DNA of 64,000 nucleotides from Rhizomys pruinosus (taxonomy: Eukaryota > Chordata > Mammalia > Rodentia > Spalacidae): positions 52,236 to 116,235 of the forward strand of contig VZQC01000601.1 in the NCBI GenBank assembly GCA_009823505.1, read 5' to 3'. Position numbers and translations under genes: made by a program. Position 1 is the first letter of the stretch. Each line of letters starts with the position of its first letter. Below are positions 45,461 to 57,111 of this stretch, one piece after another. A model generated the notes under the pieces. That model made no database searches. It was not told where the DNA came from and saw nothing but the letters and a program-made list of their open reading frames with translations.

Positions 45461-48400
45461 AAAGGCTTGGATCAATAATCACCTGGTGGTTATCAGCGCT
45501 ACATCCTGTGTGGCCTCTCCCCTTCCCTCTACCTTGCCTGTAATAAAAAAGTTTATCACAAAAAATTTGTGTTGAGACTCAAAGAAAGGGCATTGGTAAG
45601 TGATTTGTAAGCATCTATGACCAGTGCACACAATTATTTTTATCTCAGGCAAATTCTGGTCTTGTGTCTGTAATTTAGAAGGCTGTTGGAGGAACAGTGT
45701 GTCCTTTACAATAGGAATCTTACTTTCTCTTATGACTCAAAGGACTACTTGAGACAAAAAACCACCCTGACTCTTCTGTGGAGCTTTTGCAACTTCCTGG
45801 GGAGGCAGAAGTAGTGGATGAAGAAGGAAGTTGACTGACAGTGACTCAGCAAACATTTAACAAGCACCTGCTAGGTGCCTGGATGTAAGGATGCTGCAGG
45901 AAGAGCACTGTAGGAGAAGTATGTACAGTTGTCCAGGCACAGAGGCGCATTAGGGCCGGCAGAGCGCTTCCAGGAGGAGGTGAGATGTGCTGTAGCTCCC
46001 GAAGGTTGAGAGGAGCAGAGCAGGCACTGGTGGATGCGTTCTTCCTGGGCACTGTACACTCACCAGCCTGAACCACTCTGCTCACTTAGAGCCACTGAAA
46101 ATGATTTCCTTTGTGGCTTTAGACAGTGTTGGGAAGGCTTAGTTTGCCCTGACGTTAAATGGGGAGATTACCATTAACTCCTTAGAACCACTGGGAGAAT
46201 GAATCAAGTTCTGTAGTTTGCAAGAGCAGGTGTTTAGTTATTAGGAAGCCTCCAGGGGGAGCACGTGGAGCACGGGGAGGGAACGGGAGCCCCGAGAAAA
46301 CAAGCAGCAACAGGAACAAGAGAAAGCACCCGGACTGGACTCTCATTAGCTTGTGATGGATTGATCTTCTGCCACAGATTCCCCAAACTCTCAGCAGTTT
46401 GGACTTAAAACCTGTTCAATATTTTAAAACCAATTTAAAACCAATTTTTGAGTTTGCTATTTTTTTTTGTTAAATTATTGCATTAATCAAAAAATGCATT
46501 GGGTTTTGGGTCAAGCAGCTTTAACTGATGGGAAAAGCTGATTGGGCCCCAGGAGGAAGCAGCTCGCCTGGCTGGAGTATGTAATATCAAAGAAACTGAA
46601 ACCAATCAGCTCTAAGGGCTTCGAAGAGGGGTCACAGGTGGCTGATGGGAAAACACTGTGAGTGAACTGAACTGAAAGGGGAGACGAGGCCTGACCGGGG
46701 TGTTTTGTTACTATTAGCAGAATTGGGACACAGATGCATCTGAAGCCTTCGGTTCCAAGGGGGGAGGGGGGCTGCAATTACCCGTCGACTGCTAGATGTG
46801 GAGAGGGTGCCCCTTTCAAGGTTGAAGGGCAGTGAAACTGCACAGGGTTCCCCCCCCCCAGAAGACAGCGGTTTGAAGAACAAGGCGACAGGAAATAAGG
46901 CAGCTCTGTTAAAATCAAACCCCTTCATTCTCTTCCCCAGGAGAGTGACCATTTCCGGTCTTCCTTTCATGACCAAGAGTAACTATGGTTATACGGATGA
47001 AACAAGGAAGCTGTGGCGGCCTGGTGAGCTAGCCAGTCAGGGTTGTTCTGGTTATCTATCCCACAGGCCGCTCTCACCTCTGCCTTGGGTGGCTGACTTC
47101 CGTGGGATGTCTCTTCAGGACACCTATACCTTGCTTTCAATTGTCGGTGGCCAGTAGGAGACACTAGCAGGAGCTAAGAAGGAGGAAGAGAGAAGTCAAG
47201 AGGCCCCTCTATGCTCTGGGTCCATTGTTGGGTCCTCTGTGACTTCACCTGTCCCAAGGCCCCTCTTCCATGGCTCCAGTTCACAGTTCATGGAGCACTG
47301 TTACCTTCTCCTGCCCCTCTGTCCTATGGTGCTTGTGGCCCCTCCCATGCTGACCTAGGCCCTTCTCGTTGGCGTTGGTCCTTGTGACCTACCCCACCCC
47401 TCCAGTATCCCTCCCATGACCATCTCTTCCTGTGGGATCTCGAATAAGAGACTTGGGAAACAACACGGCAGCGAAGAACCCAAGTTCTAGTCTCTGGCAA
47501 CACCTGTCCAGTAGACATTTATTTGTTTATTTGTTGGATGGTTAGTTGGGTAGTTTTCTTTGTTTTCAAATAGGAAGACTAGGAGACTGGCTCTGTAATG
47601 AAGAGCTGGAGGCATGCTGAAGCAGGCAGCTGTAGAGGCGGGGCTCTAGAAGTGAGGCTCTAGAGGGCCATGATGTGCATTACTGGCATCTCATTGGAGT
47701 CCTCGTATTGATTGTGCAGCCTTGTGGTATCTAAGGAAGTGATGGGGATTCTACGGGAGCAGGGGCCTTGCCCTTTATCTCTGGGCTTGGAACAATGCCT
47801 TATCCAATTACTGATATTTAATGCCTGTTTGCTGCATGAAGTAATGTCTTTTCATTCAGGATGCTACCATCACTCAACATCTATTCAATGTCTGTGTGTA
47901 GATTCTCCCTTGGTCTGGGGACCCAGAGATAGAGAAGAGCAGAAGGGGTGCTTGCTGGTAGCTCTACTCACACAGTGGACTCTTCTGCAACAGTCTTGAT
48001 GCCCTTGTCCTGCTTCTTCCTGACAAGCTCAGGACCACTTTCTATGACTTCCAGGGAAGCGGTATACAAAATTATGCATCTGCTAGGCTCTGGATTAATA
48101 TATTACTATAACCATTCATTTCCCTTCAAGTCTCTCCCACGATTCTTCTTTGATACTCTAAGGAGAAACATGCTCGTGTGCTCTGGCCACTGAGGCCAGC
48201 CAGCTGCTTAGGTATAAGCAATGCTGTTTCTCATCCTCATCTTACAAATAAAGAGGTCTTAGAGCCTCACTTCTTAGAAGTCCCGGTTGATGTCTGGGCT
48301 CCTAAGAGCAGGCAGATGTGAACTGCTGGATTAATCCCATTTCCCAGAGCCTCATGCTTCAATGTTCTCTGCTACAGTGATCTGGAGGGAGGAATCCCAG

Positions 48401-49872
48401 GGGTGTTATTATTCTTGCTTTCAGTGCCCAGTGGACCTGAACTTGAGTGTCCCTGAGCTAAAATACATGAACAGAAGGCACATTTGCCTCCTTGGCTGTG
48501 GAAATAGCAGCTCAGTCCAAAATCTGATACGCTGGTGGTCAGCGTCTGAATAGCTGATGAGAAGTCCTGAATGTACTAATTAGATTTATTTAGGTATGCT
48601 AATAGTGGATGAATGCAGCTGTCTCATGCTTTACCTGTAAGGTACGGATACACTTCTCTATGCTCCGATTTGAGGTCTGTCTTTAACATTTTCTATTATA
48701 ACATTAAAATGTCCTGAAATTTCCATGTCGACTTAGTAGGTTCTTATCAGTAAAATGACTGGAGGGTTTATTTGCATAGATTTAATGTCTAAACCCTTGT
48801 TAGCATCTATATCCAGAGAAAACTAATGAGCAAATTCATCAACTGTGCTTAAGTTTTTACTCTTCTCTCTTAAGGTTTGGTTGATCATAATTAATAAAAA
48901 AAAAAGAAAACACATTTGCATTTCCCTAAGCCTGGTGTGGCATATTAGCGGATGGGGTTCAGGAGATGTGATCTTTATTTAATCACCATAGACACAATTT
49001 AGCAAAGTCTATGAACTTGCTAAAAATTTGCAGCGTATCCTTGCATATTATAGAACTTTGGTACAGATGACCCCTGACTTACCGTGGTTCAGATTTTGAT
49101 TCAGAATCTTCATGGCAGTACAAATGGAAGACGTGTTCAACATAAATGGGACTTGGACTCCTAGAGTTTGATCCTGTCCCTGACTGGCTATGGGGCTTCA
49201 TCCTCTGTGGTGATGTTAGGAAGTGGTAACAATTTCTACACGGTCCCATGATCACCAGACTTAACAATCAAGACTACAGTGTGCTATGTCATTAAGCTAG
49301 GGTGTTCTGCAGGTTAGACTTTTCTCACAGTACTTTGACAGCAATATTTGCACCATGTGATGGGTTTTGGGGGATGTCACCCACAAGGCAAAGAACATGC
49401 ACAGAGATAATTTTCACTAGAGTCCACCAGGTATGTCCAACCTGTTGACATTGCAACAGTAGCTGTTATCTATAAAGTTCACTGCACAATCAAGTTACCA
49501 AAAATTTGCAAAAAACCCTCTTAATGTTTTTTAAGTAAGTTTATGATTTTGTGTTTTAATTGTAAACAAAAGTAGGGTTAATATTGATTATTCCGACTCA
49601 AACATGCTCAGTTGTCTTATCTCAGTCTCCTTTGAATATGCTGATATGTCTTATCTATAGCCTGTATTCCCCAGGGAGAAAAACCACCAGAGCCCACAAG
49701 GCCATTGGAGAAGCTACATTGCACCCCGAGAAGAGGGGTGATCTGGGGAAGCTGGAGACCCAGTTCCAAGGCTGTTGGCTTGGACTTTCAGAGTGGAACT
49801 AATTTCTAGTGACCTCTGGAAGAGTTGCCACCTACCAGAGTCCATTTGAGGGATGAGGGGAGCACTCCGTAC

Positions 49873-49956
49873 CTGAGCAGTAGCCCCCGAGGCTTCAAAC
49901 AGTGAGCTGCATTCGCCTTCGTGGTATGCTTCCTTGCAATCCCGGCAGAAGATGAA
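49873..49956 (-). CDS. PRKN: PRKN exon 10: C-terminal half of the IBR domain
   Basis: The exon is 84 bp, the human length, with acceptor ttctcttgcag and donor gtacgg. It encodes [20 protein letters not shown] and on to ASGATAQ, residues 362-389 in human numbering. The IBR zinc ligands Cys365, Cys368, His373 and Cys377 are all present. The frame joins exon 11 in phase 0 (Gln389 to Val390). The IBR domain sits between RING1 and RING2 and helps place the charged E2 and the activating phospho-ubiquitin. Exon 9 is not in the window and must lie beyond 64000, so only the last three exons of the gene can be read here. Confidence 0.96.
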
Positions 49957-50394
49957 CTGCAAGAGAACAGGGTGGGTCAGGACCACTCAGCTACATTTGC
50001 TTATATGTTTTCCCTTTTCCAAATGCTTTATATATGGCTTGAGCGATGGTTTCTATGCTAAATTATTGTTTGCAAAGTGGAATCAAATTGTATTTTGATG
50101 GGATTGTTCACTGTTAGAGAATGTTCTACATGTACTATGATAGGGTTACAAAGATGAGTGATCCACCCTGTTTCCTTTCTTACAGGTATTCCCAGCCCAC
50201 TGGGAGAGACAGCGAGGCAAAGGAGCACCTGCCAAGAAGTGTTCCGGGTTCCGGAAAGACAGGAAACAACTTCATTCCAGGCTCATGTTCAGTATTTGTT
50301 TACAAACATAAGATTTAGATGTCCATGTTAGTGGACTTAATTTTTTACACTGAAAACCTTTTTTTTTTTTAAAAAAAGAAGGAATGGGCTGTTG

Positions 50395-50745
50395 GGGCTG
50401 GACTGTGTTCCTTTGTGTTCCCCCCACCCCCCCCACCCCTTAAGATGCATACTGGGAGGTCTTATCCCATAGTACCTTGGAATTCATTTGGACATGTGGT
50501 CCAAATGAGTCATTAGGAGGGGGCCCAACCCAACAGGACTGGGTTCCTTATACAAAGAGATCAGAGCACATACCACCACAACACTCAGGCTGAGGGATGA
50601 CTGTGTGAGAGTAGGAGAAGGTAAGTGTCTGCCATCTGAGGAGAGAGGCCCCAGAAAAAACCGCCATAACTATGAGACAGCAGTTTCTGTTGTTTGTAGT
50701 CCTCAGCTACTTTGTTTCAGCAGTCCCCGGAAATGAATACATAAG
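50395..50745 (+). mobile_element. MLT1-like MaLR LTR with minisatellite at its 3' end
   Basis: 'ggctggactgtgttcctttg', 'catttggacatgtggtccaa', 'caacaggactgggttcctta' and 'cagcagtttctgttgtttgt' follow the MLT1-type layout. The terminal bases grade into the 15-bp repeat. Confidence 0.65.
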
Positions 50746-50865
50746 GAATGAGTACACAGGGAAGGAATACACAGGGAAGGAATACACAGGGAATGAATAC
50801 ATGGGGAAGGAATACACGGGGAAGGGACACACAGGGAAGGAACACACAGGGAAGGAATACAGGTC
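50729..50865. repeat. 15-bp minisatellite, about 9 units
   Basis: The unit ggaaggaatacacag repeats with small changes. It is in frame with an open stretch 50672-51208 that would encode KEYTG pentapeptides. The unit resembles the usual MaLR terminus (ggaaactaatacaca), so it probably grew from the LTR end. Confidence 0.92.
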
Positions 50866-51334
50866 TCTGCTGTTGGCAGTGCAAGGGATGTGCAGCTGGG
50901 CAAGCCCTGAGCACACCCCAGGCTTTGCACAGGGTGAAGATGCTCATTCAGCATCTTGGAAAGTTCCTGACCTTGGAACAAAGACACCAGTGATTTCTGC
51001 CCCCAGCCTTCACTTTACAAAGAAGGGAGCGGAGAAGGGGAGTCAGCTGGGTGAGTGCAAGGCTCTGTGCCATCGTCCTACCATCTGGAATAACTGGCCC
51101 TTCAGAAGTTGTGCCATATTGTCCCATCAGAGTCATGCTGCAAGGCTGCTGCACTGCCCGAGCATGGCTCTGCACTGGATCAGAGTCCTCGTTCCACCCT
51201 ACACCTGAGATACTGGCGAAAGCCACCAATGTCTGCAATCATTGGAAGATGTCCAGGGGCTCGGGACCTCTCAAGTTCCTGGCTGGAACATCAGCCAGGA
51301 CCTCACCTCAGTTTCCATTAAGATAAGACTAATT

Positions 51335-51375
51335 TGAACTAAAAAACAAAACAAAACAAAACAAAAACAAAAAGG
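51335..51375. repeat. (AAAAC)n simple repeat
   Basis: A-rich tract with periodic C. Confidence 0.85.
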
Positions 51376-51759
51376 AAACAAATGAAAGCAAAACAAAGAG
51401 TATACATAAAATCAACTTTATTTTCAAAAGACACCACAGTTCCTTCTGGACTCCTAATCACCACCCCATGCCCCACAGTGAGTTTTCCCTCCATGCCATC
51501 TTCCCCAACCAAGCAGACTTTTCTCTTCCTCTACATCTGGGTCCTTGTTTTAAAAACTTATCCGAAGATTATTTTAATCTCAGGACATACTAAATAGAAA
51601 AGGAAAACATTTTATAGTCAGCAGTGTTTCCTAGAAAGATAGGCTAAAATTGATCTTAGAGATATCACAAACAAAAGGTTGAATCTCTTAAAATCTTGGG
51701 TGAGACCAGATTTCCTTCAAATTTGGCTTTTTTTCCCAGGTTTTGGAAAGTTTGCATAC

Positions 51760-51833
51760 ACACATATGTATACATATGTGTACATTACATACATACACAC
51801 ATATGTACACATATACATACATACACACATATG
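51760..51833. repeat. Alternating purine-pyrimidine repeat (ACATAT-like)
   Basis: About 74 bp of CA/TA steps such as 'acacacatatgtatacatat'. Part of it is self-complementary. Confidence 0.9.
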
Positions 51834-52069
51834 GTGAGAGATCTTCGGATGAAACATAAATAATTTACACGGGTTTAGGCATGGTGACCCCAGCTCTACA
51901 AAGGGCTTTATGTACTGAGCTGACTTTTCTCTCCAGCATGGAGGAAGCCCATGTTATATTTTGGATGGATTTGAGTAAATTAGCTGACATGAGCCAATAG
52001 GGGCCTTAGCCCCCTTCAGAAAGCAGGAAGCCTCAAGTTTGCTATGATTTACAAGTTTGTATTGGTAAA

Positions 52070-52426
52070 TGTATTAGTCACTTTTCTGTTGCTGTGATAA
52101 AACACCATGACCAAGAACTTATAAAAGGAAGAGGTTATTTGAGCTTACGATTGACAGTTCCAGGGAATCAGAGTCCATTGTGGCAGGAGGCATGGCGGCC
52201 GGGGCTGGAGCAGCAAGCCGAGGGTCACATCTCGCAATGAGTACAGGAAGCAGAGAGAGCAACTGTAGATCATGAGGCTTGTTAAAACTCACTAAGCCTG
52301 CCCCCAACAACGCACTTCCTCCAGCATGGCCACACCTTCCAAGACCTCCAAAAAACAGTGCCACCAACTGGAGAAAAATGTCTGAATACTTACAGCCTGT
52401 GGGGGACACTCATTCAAACCACCACA
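52070..52426 (-). mobile_element. 3' LTR of the MaLR provirus
   Basis: 357 bp, TG...CA ends on the minus strand (TGTGGTGGTTTGAATGAGTG to TGACTAATACA). Confidence 0.94.
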
Positions 52427-52608
52427 TTCCACTCCCTGGCCCCCATAGGCTCCTGACCATATAAAATGCAAAATGCATTTAGTCCAACCTTAAAAGTCCC
52501 CATAGTCTTTACCAGTTTCAATGTCATTCAAAAGTCCACAGTCCAAAGTCTCTTCTGAGACTCAGGCCAATCTCTTAACTGTAAGCTCCTGTAAAATCAA
52601 AAGGCAAA

Positions 52609-53892
52609 TTACATACTCCCAATGTACAGTGGAACCGAATACACATTCCCATTCCAAAAGGGAGGAATAGAGGCATAGTGAGGAAATACTGGACCAAAAC
52701 AAGACCGAAAACCAGCAGGGCAAACGCCAAGTCCTGTAGCTCCACATGCGACTTCTGGGACTTGACTTCCAAAGGGCTTACACGGCTCAGCTCTTCCAGC
52801 TTTGCTTGCAACATACATCTCTTTCTTAGGCTGGTACCACTCCCCGTATGCAGCTCTCCTTGGCAAATATCTCACAGGTCTGGCATCTCGAAAGTCTTCT
52901 TGGGGTCTCCGCTGCCAACCAGGCTTCATACTCACAGCTTCACGCAGTGGCCTATCACGGCCTTCTTTATTCAGGGACACCCCTGCTGTACTCTTCCTGG
53001 CCTCTTTGGCTCTCTGAAACCGTGGAGGAAGAGCTGATGACCCCTTCACTCTTGCAAACTTCATGTCTCTAAAGCCAGCACCACGTGAATGAAATTGCCG
53101 AATCTGGCTGCAAGTTCGGGCCAGACCCTGGCCCATTTCAACCACATTTGCTACTTTTCTCTGCCCTGGACTTGCTGGAGGATTAGCTGGGTGTGGTCTT
53201 GCCCTGAAGGTACTGATTCTTTTGTTTACTTGTAAATCTCGAAGCCCTTCCTTAATCACTTTAAACTCCTTATCAAAAGGAACCTCTCCTTCACAAGCCT
53301 TGGCCCCACCTTTAATCTTCCTAGTGCAGTTTTCAGATGGAACCTCTCCTTCACATGCCTTGGCCCCACCTTTAATCTTCCTAGTGCAGTTTTCAGATCG
53401 AACCTCTCCTTCACATGCCTTGGCCCCACCTTTAATCTTCCTAGTGCAGTTTTCAGATCCAACCTCTCCTTCACATGCCTTGGCCCCACCTTTAATCTTC
53501 CTAGTGCAGTTATCAGATCCAAACTGTACATTTTGCATTTCTTTCTGCCCCATCTGCTCTTTTTCACTGTAGATCTGTATAATATTCACCATTAAAAGCC
53601 ACGCCACCATTTCTACATTAGGCTGTCTTGAAATATCCTCCGCCAAAGACATCAGTCCATTGCTTTTCAACTTAGCATCAGGCAAGCATTTGGGCTGTGG
53701 GCAAACTGCTGCCAGACTCTTTATCAAAATATCCCAGTTGCTGCCTAAGTCTTTATTTTCCTCTGGAACCACATCTTTTGCAGCAATGCTTTCTTCCAGG
53801 CCTCCACTAGAATGGCCCTTTAAGCTCTGCTTACAGTAGTCAACAGCCTTTCTAGCCCAAAGTTCCAAAGTCTTCCACATCTCTCCAAACAT
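52609..53892 (-). CDS. MaLR internal open frame, 427 codons, function unknown
   Basis: An open frame runs without a stop from inside the primer binding site; the first in-frame ATG is at 53892. I recognise no retroviral enzyme and no CCHC zinc knuckle. The N-terminal third (about residues 1-120) is mixed helical-looking. Then four nearly identical 20-residue repeats (NCTRKIKGGAKACEGEV core) follow, and the C-terminal half is basic and Arg/Pro/Gly rich. MaLR internal regions are considered remnants of an ERVL gag, and this could be such a gag-derived frame. The LTRs differ by about 6 percent, yet the frame has stayed open. This could be chance, recent mobilisation by other elements, or selection. 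Confidence 0.4.
   Translation of the reverse strand: MFGEMWKTLELWARKAVDYCKQSLKGHSSGGLEESIAAKDVVPEENKDLGSNWDILIKSLAAVCPQPKCLPDAKLKSNGLMSLAEDISRQPNVEMVAWLLMVNIIQIYSEKEQMGQKEMQNVQFGSDNCTRKIKGGAKACEGEVGSENCTRKIKGGAKACEGEVRSENCTRKIKGGAKACEGEVPSENCTRKIKGGAKACEGEVPFDKEFKVIKEGLRDLQVNKRISTFRARPHPANPPASPGQRKVANVVEMGQGLARTCSQIRQFHSRGAGFRDMKFARVKGSSALPPRFQRAKEARKSTAGVSLNKEGRDRPLREAVSMKPGWQRRPQEDFRDARPVRYLPRRAAYGEWYQPKKEMYVASKAGRAEPCKPFGSQVPEVACGATGLGVCPAGFRSCFGPVFPHYASIPPFWNGNVYSVPLYIGSM
53279..53520. repeat. 60-bp tandem repeat, 4 units, inside the MaLR frame
   Basis: Units start at 53281, 53341, 53401 and 53461 with 'aacctctccttcaca(t/a)gcc'. They differ at only a few bases. The period is a multiple of three and keeps the frame. 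Confidence 0.97.
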
Positions 53893-53922
53893 CCATATGG
53901 TCAGGTTCTTCACAGCCAATAG

Positions 53923-53939
53923 CCCACTCTCTGGTACCA
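53923..53939 (-). other. tRNA-Leu-type primer binding site
   Basis: The minus strand reads TGGTACCAGAGAGTGGG six bases behind the 5' LTR end. It matches the 3' end complement of a Leu tRNA with one extra base. Confidence 0.7.
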
Positions 53940-53945
53940 AATTAC

Positions 53946-54298
53946 TGTATTAGTCACTTTTCTGTTGCTGTGATAAAACACCATGACCAAGGAACTTATA
54001 AAAGGAAGAGTTTATTTGAGCTTATGATTGACGGTTCCAGGGAATTAGAGTCCATTGTGGCAGGAGGTGTGGTGGCTGGATCTGGAGCAGCAAACCGAGG
54101 GTCACATCTCACAAAGAGCACAGGAAGCAGAGAGAGCAACTGTAGACCATGAGGCTTGTTAAAACTCACTAAGCCTGCCCCCAACAACGCACTTCCTCCA
54201 GCATGGCTACACTAAGCCCTCCAAAAACAGTGCCACCAACTGGAGACAAATGTCTGAATACTTACAGCCTATGAGCCACACTCATTCAAACCACCAAA
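53946..54298 (-). mobile_element. 5' LTR of the MaLR provirus
   Basis: 353 bp. Its outer terminus is mutated by one base (TTTGGTGG instead of TGTGGTGG), the inner one is intact. Confidence 0.93.
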
Positions 54299-54849
54299 GT
54301 AAATAACAATAATAGGAGGTCACGAGTACATTCCATCCCCTCACTTCCATCATGGTGATTAGGTATTTTCCCAGAGCCAAACTCAGATCACATGTTTATT
54401 TCAGATTCTTGAAACCCAGCATCAGCAAAGATAAGCACAGGTTTTCAAGATTAAAAAGAGAAATTTCCATTTGTGAATCTAGTATCCAATCGGCCACACT
54501 GGTTGGGACGGGTGTACACAAATATGCACTTGATCCCCTTCCTGATCCTCTGTCGGCATCTCCTGACCTGCTCAGGGGGAGAAGATGGCCAGGAGCCCAC
54601 TTGGTAGTCCCTGTGTTCTCAGAGCCCCTGGAGCACAGCGACGAGGCTGAGTGTGGGGGAACTGCATCTAAGCCAAGGGACCCAGTAGCCTGCTGCCACC
54701 ACCACCTACAAGCAGCAACCATGAACCAGAGGTCCCTGAGCATCAAATGACAACTAACGGCTTTGCCTCAGATCCGCACTGTTAATCTTGTCATTCTGTG
54801 ACCAAGCCTGTTCTCCCCATAGCTGTGAGACATTTGAAAATATAAATCA

Positions 54850-55119
54850 CGGGGCTGGAGAGATAGCCTAGCGGTTAAGAGCACTGACTGCTCTTGCAGA
54901 GGACCCAGGTTCGATCCCCAGCACCCACATGGCGGCTAAGAACCGTCTGAAACTCCAATTCCAGGAGAACTCCAGTTCCAGGGGAATCCGAGACCCTCTT
55001 CTGACCTCTGCGGCATTGCACGACACGGGTGCACAAACCTACATGCAGACAGTACATTCATACACATACAAAAATAAAGAAAAATAAAACAATTAAAATT
55101 AAAAATTAAAAAAACAAAA
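54850..55119 (+). mobile_element. B2 SINE, internal-duplication subfamily, 14-bp target duplication
   Basis: Full B2 with two 'aactccaattccaggag/aactccagttccagggg' segments. gaaaatataaatca at 54836-54849 and 55120-55133 is perfect. Confidence 0.95.
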
Positions 55120-55343
55120 GAAAATATAAATCAGAATCCAAGCTAGAGTCCTAGACCTGGAGGAATGATGAGAAGCAATTCTTATCACTTCCTCCATCTT
55201 CTTGCCTTCAATGGAAATATAAACTAATAAACACAGATCAAGCCCATCCCAGTGAGAGAAGGATTCATCCAATTTGTTTTAAGATTCCATCCTGTCTTTC
55301 TGAAATTTCATCCCAGTATTTACAGCTGTGCACTCTTCTGAGG

Positions 55344-55689
55344 TTCGGTGGTTTGAATGAGTATGTGCCCCCTGTGGGCTCCAAGTATTTGGATATTTTG
55401 GTGCTGCTTCGGGAGGTTTCAGGGGATGTGGCCTGACTGGAGGAAACGCGTCACTGCGGGCAGGGCTCTCAGAGTTCTTAGGCCTTGCCAGATTTCCAGT
55501 TTCTCTCTGCTTCACTGGGCTCAGGCTTGGCGAGTTCTTGCTCTCTTCCCGCTTGCAGGCGAGGTGTGTGCTTTCAGGGTCCTCCCCCGCCGTGATGGAC
55601 TCTGACCCTCTGGAGTTACTGGCTCAAATCCTTCTAGAAGTTGCTTTTGCTTCTGGTATTTTATCACAGTAACAGAAAAGTAACCAACA
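55344..55689 (+). mobile_element. Solo MaLR LTR (ORR1/MT-like)
   Basis: 'cggtggtttgaatgagtatg', 'gtgatggactctgaccctct' and terminus 'atcacagtaacagaaaagta'. Same subfamily as 8226-8586. Confidence 0.82.
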
Positions 55690-55876
55690 GAGGTGACTTA
55701 CTGGAATAAGCGTTCAGATTCCTAGAAATGGAGCCTTCTGGTGACAATTAACTTCATTTTGACTCTTAGCATTACACAGGACAGAATGGACACCGTGATA
55801 CATTTTTCTCAGAATCATGAAAATAAGTATTGTGACTGGTGGTACAAACAGGGCATCCTAAAACACTTCAACCACC

Positions 55877-56028
55877 TTTTTGTTTGTGTTTTGAGACAGG
55901 GTCTCACTGTGTAGCCCTGGCTGGCCTGGAACTTGCTATATAAACCAGGCTGGCTTTGCATTCACACAGATCCACCTGCTTCTGCCTCCCTAGTGTGAGG
56001 ATTAAAGGCGTGCACTACCCCAACAGGC
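55877..56028 (-). mobile_element. B1 SINE, reverse, old
   Basis: 'gagacagggtctcactgtgt', 'aggattaaaggcgtgcacta'. Here the internal 'gtgtagccctggctggcctg' is closer to the common mouse-type B1 than to the other copies in the window. Confidence 0.88.
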
Positions 56029-56195
56029 CTCAGTTTTACACCTTAATGTTGAAGCTCAATTAAAATGTCCTGGTGCCGCTGGTCACTGAGATAAGAAACT
56101 GTGTCAACCCAGTGAGGGTCCTGGGTAGAACCATGTGGCTCCTTTTATTCTCACTCGATTTACTGTGTCTGTCATTCAGGACCCCAGTGTCACTA

Positions 56196-56370
56196 GGCTG
56201 TGGATGCGCAATGCCGTGGAGGTCAGAAGAGAGCATCGGATTCCCCTGGAACTGGAGTTCTCCTGGAATTGGAATTACAGACGGTTCTCAGCCATTATGT
56301 GGGTGCTGGGGATTGAACCTGGGTCCTCTGCAAGAGCAGTCAGCGCTCTTAGGCCATCTCTCCAGCCCCT
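56196..56370 (-). mobile_element. B2 SINE, reverse, internal-duplication subfamily
   Basis: 'ctggaactggagttctcctg' followed by 'gaattggaattacagacggt' shows the duplicated segment; ends 'ccatctctccagccc'. The 3' third is lost. Confidence 0.9.
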
Positions 56371-56734
56371 GAAGGAATTTTCATAGAGCGTTTTTAGTGC
56401 ACCTACGTTTTGACGGTGCCTGTCACATGAAGTCAGGTCTGGAACTTTCCTCTTGTCTTGTCACTGCTCCAAGTTTCATAGTTTGAAGGTTTTAGATTTA
56501 GGGGGACAACATGCTCAACGTGTATTATGTTTTTACTTCTCAGAGCAGATGGACTGAACTCAAAGTGACAGGATGTCAACTTGAGTTAAAAGTTCAAGAC
56601 AGCGGGACAGGGTGTGTGTCAAGATGTTGCTACATAGATTCCCAGCACCACCAGCTTTTAATCTCTGCTATTTATCTCTCTGGATACAGTGAGCTCTGAG
56701 TTGGGCCCTAGGATTGCCTCCTTGTGTTTCTCTT

Positions 56735-56882
56735 TTATTTATATGTTTATTTATTTGAAACAGAGTTTCATTGTGGAGTTGGTCTGGAACTCACTGTATA
56801 GACCAGAGTGGTCTTGAATTCACAGAGATCCACATTTCTGCTTCCTGAGTGCTGAGACTAAAGGCATGCACCATCATGCCTG
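56735..56882 (-). mobile_element. B1 SINE, reverse, old
   Basis: (TTTA)n, 'cagagtttcattgtggagtt', 'tgagactaaaggcatgcacc'. Confidence 0.85.
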
Positions 56883-56883
56883 G

Positions 56884-57107
56884 ATCTATTTATTTATTTT
56901 TCATTTATGTGTATGAGTGTTTTGTGTTCATACATGTAAGTGTGCTATGTGCTTGCAGTGCCCACAGAGGCCAGAAGAGGGTGTCAGATCCCCTGGAACT
57001 GGAGTTACAGACAGTTGTTAGCTGCTGTGTAGGTGCTGGGAACTGAACCCAGGTCCTTTGCAAGAGCAACCACTGCTCTTGACCACTGAGTCATCTCTCC
57101 CGCCCCC
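56884..57107 (-). mobile_element. B2 SINE, reverse
   Basis: A/T tail, 'cagatcccctggaactggag', 'gggaactgaacccaggtcct' and end 'gtcatctctcccgcccc'. Confidence 0.92.
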
Positions 57108-57111
57108 TCTT

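Larger units (their letters stand above)
24319..49872 (-). other. PRKN: PRKN intron 10
   Basis: A 25.6-kb intron. Stretches where I recognise nothing: 25016-25365, 26851-27577, 28115-28648, 28823-29590, 33166-33590, 35333-35640, 35963-36590, 36956-37200, 37525-39500 (except one isolated relative of a minisatellite unit), 39753-40030, 40495-40920, 41425-41815, 42425-42890, 43321-44340, 44886-45325 and the long SINE-poor run 45456-49872. Short frames in these intervals lack recognisable domains. Confidence 0.9.
52070..54298 (-). mobile_element. Complete ERVL-MaLR provirus, 2.2 kb
   Basis: Two LTRs (52070-52426 and 53946-54298) differ at roughly 22 sites plus indels. The target duplication gtaaa at 52065-52069 and 54299-54303 is perfect. 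A primer binding site of tRNA-Leu type (minus strand TGGTACCAGAGAGTGGG, 53923-53939) lies behind the 5' LTR, and a purine-rich tract (minus gggagtggaa, 52427-52436) precedes the 3' LTR. The internal region is only 1.5 kb and has no pol, as expected for the non-autonomous MaLR class. It is in the sense orientation of PRKN. Confidence 0.93.

Noticed and set aside
46798..47157. 119-codon frame in PRKN intron 10
   Set aside because: No domain, low-complexity start, and a similar open frame on the opposite strand.
50672..51208. A new 178-residue secreted repeat protein
   Set aside because: The N-terminus is LTR sequence and the repeat is a minisatellite. No splice sites, no homologous domain, no evidence of transcription.
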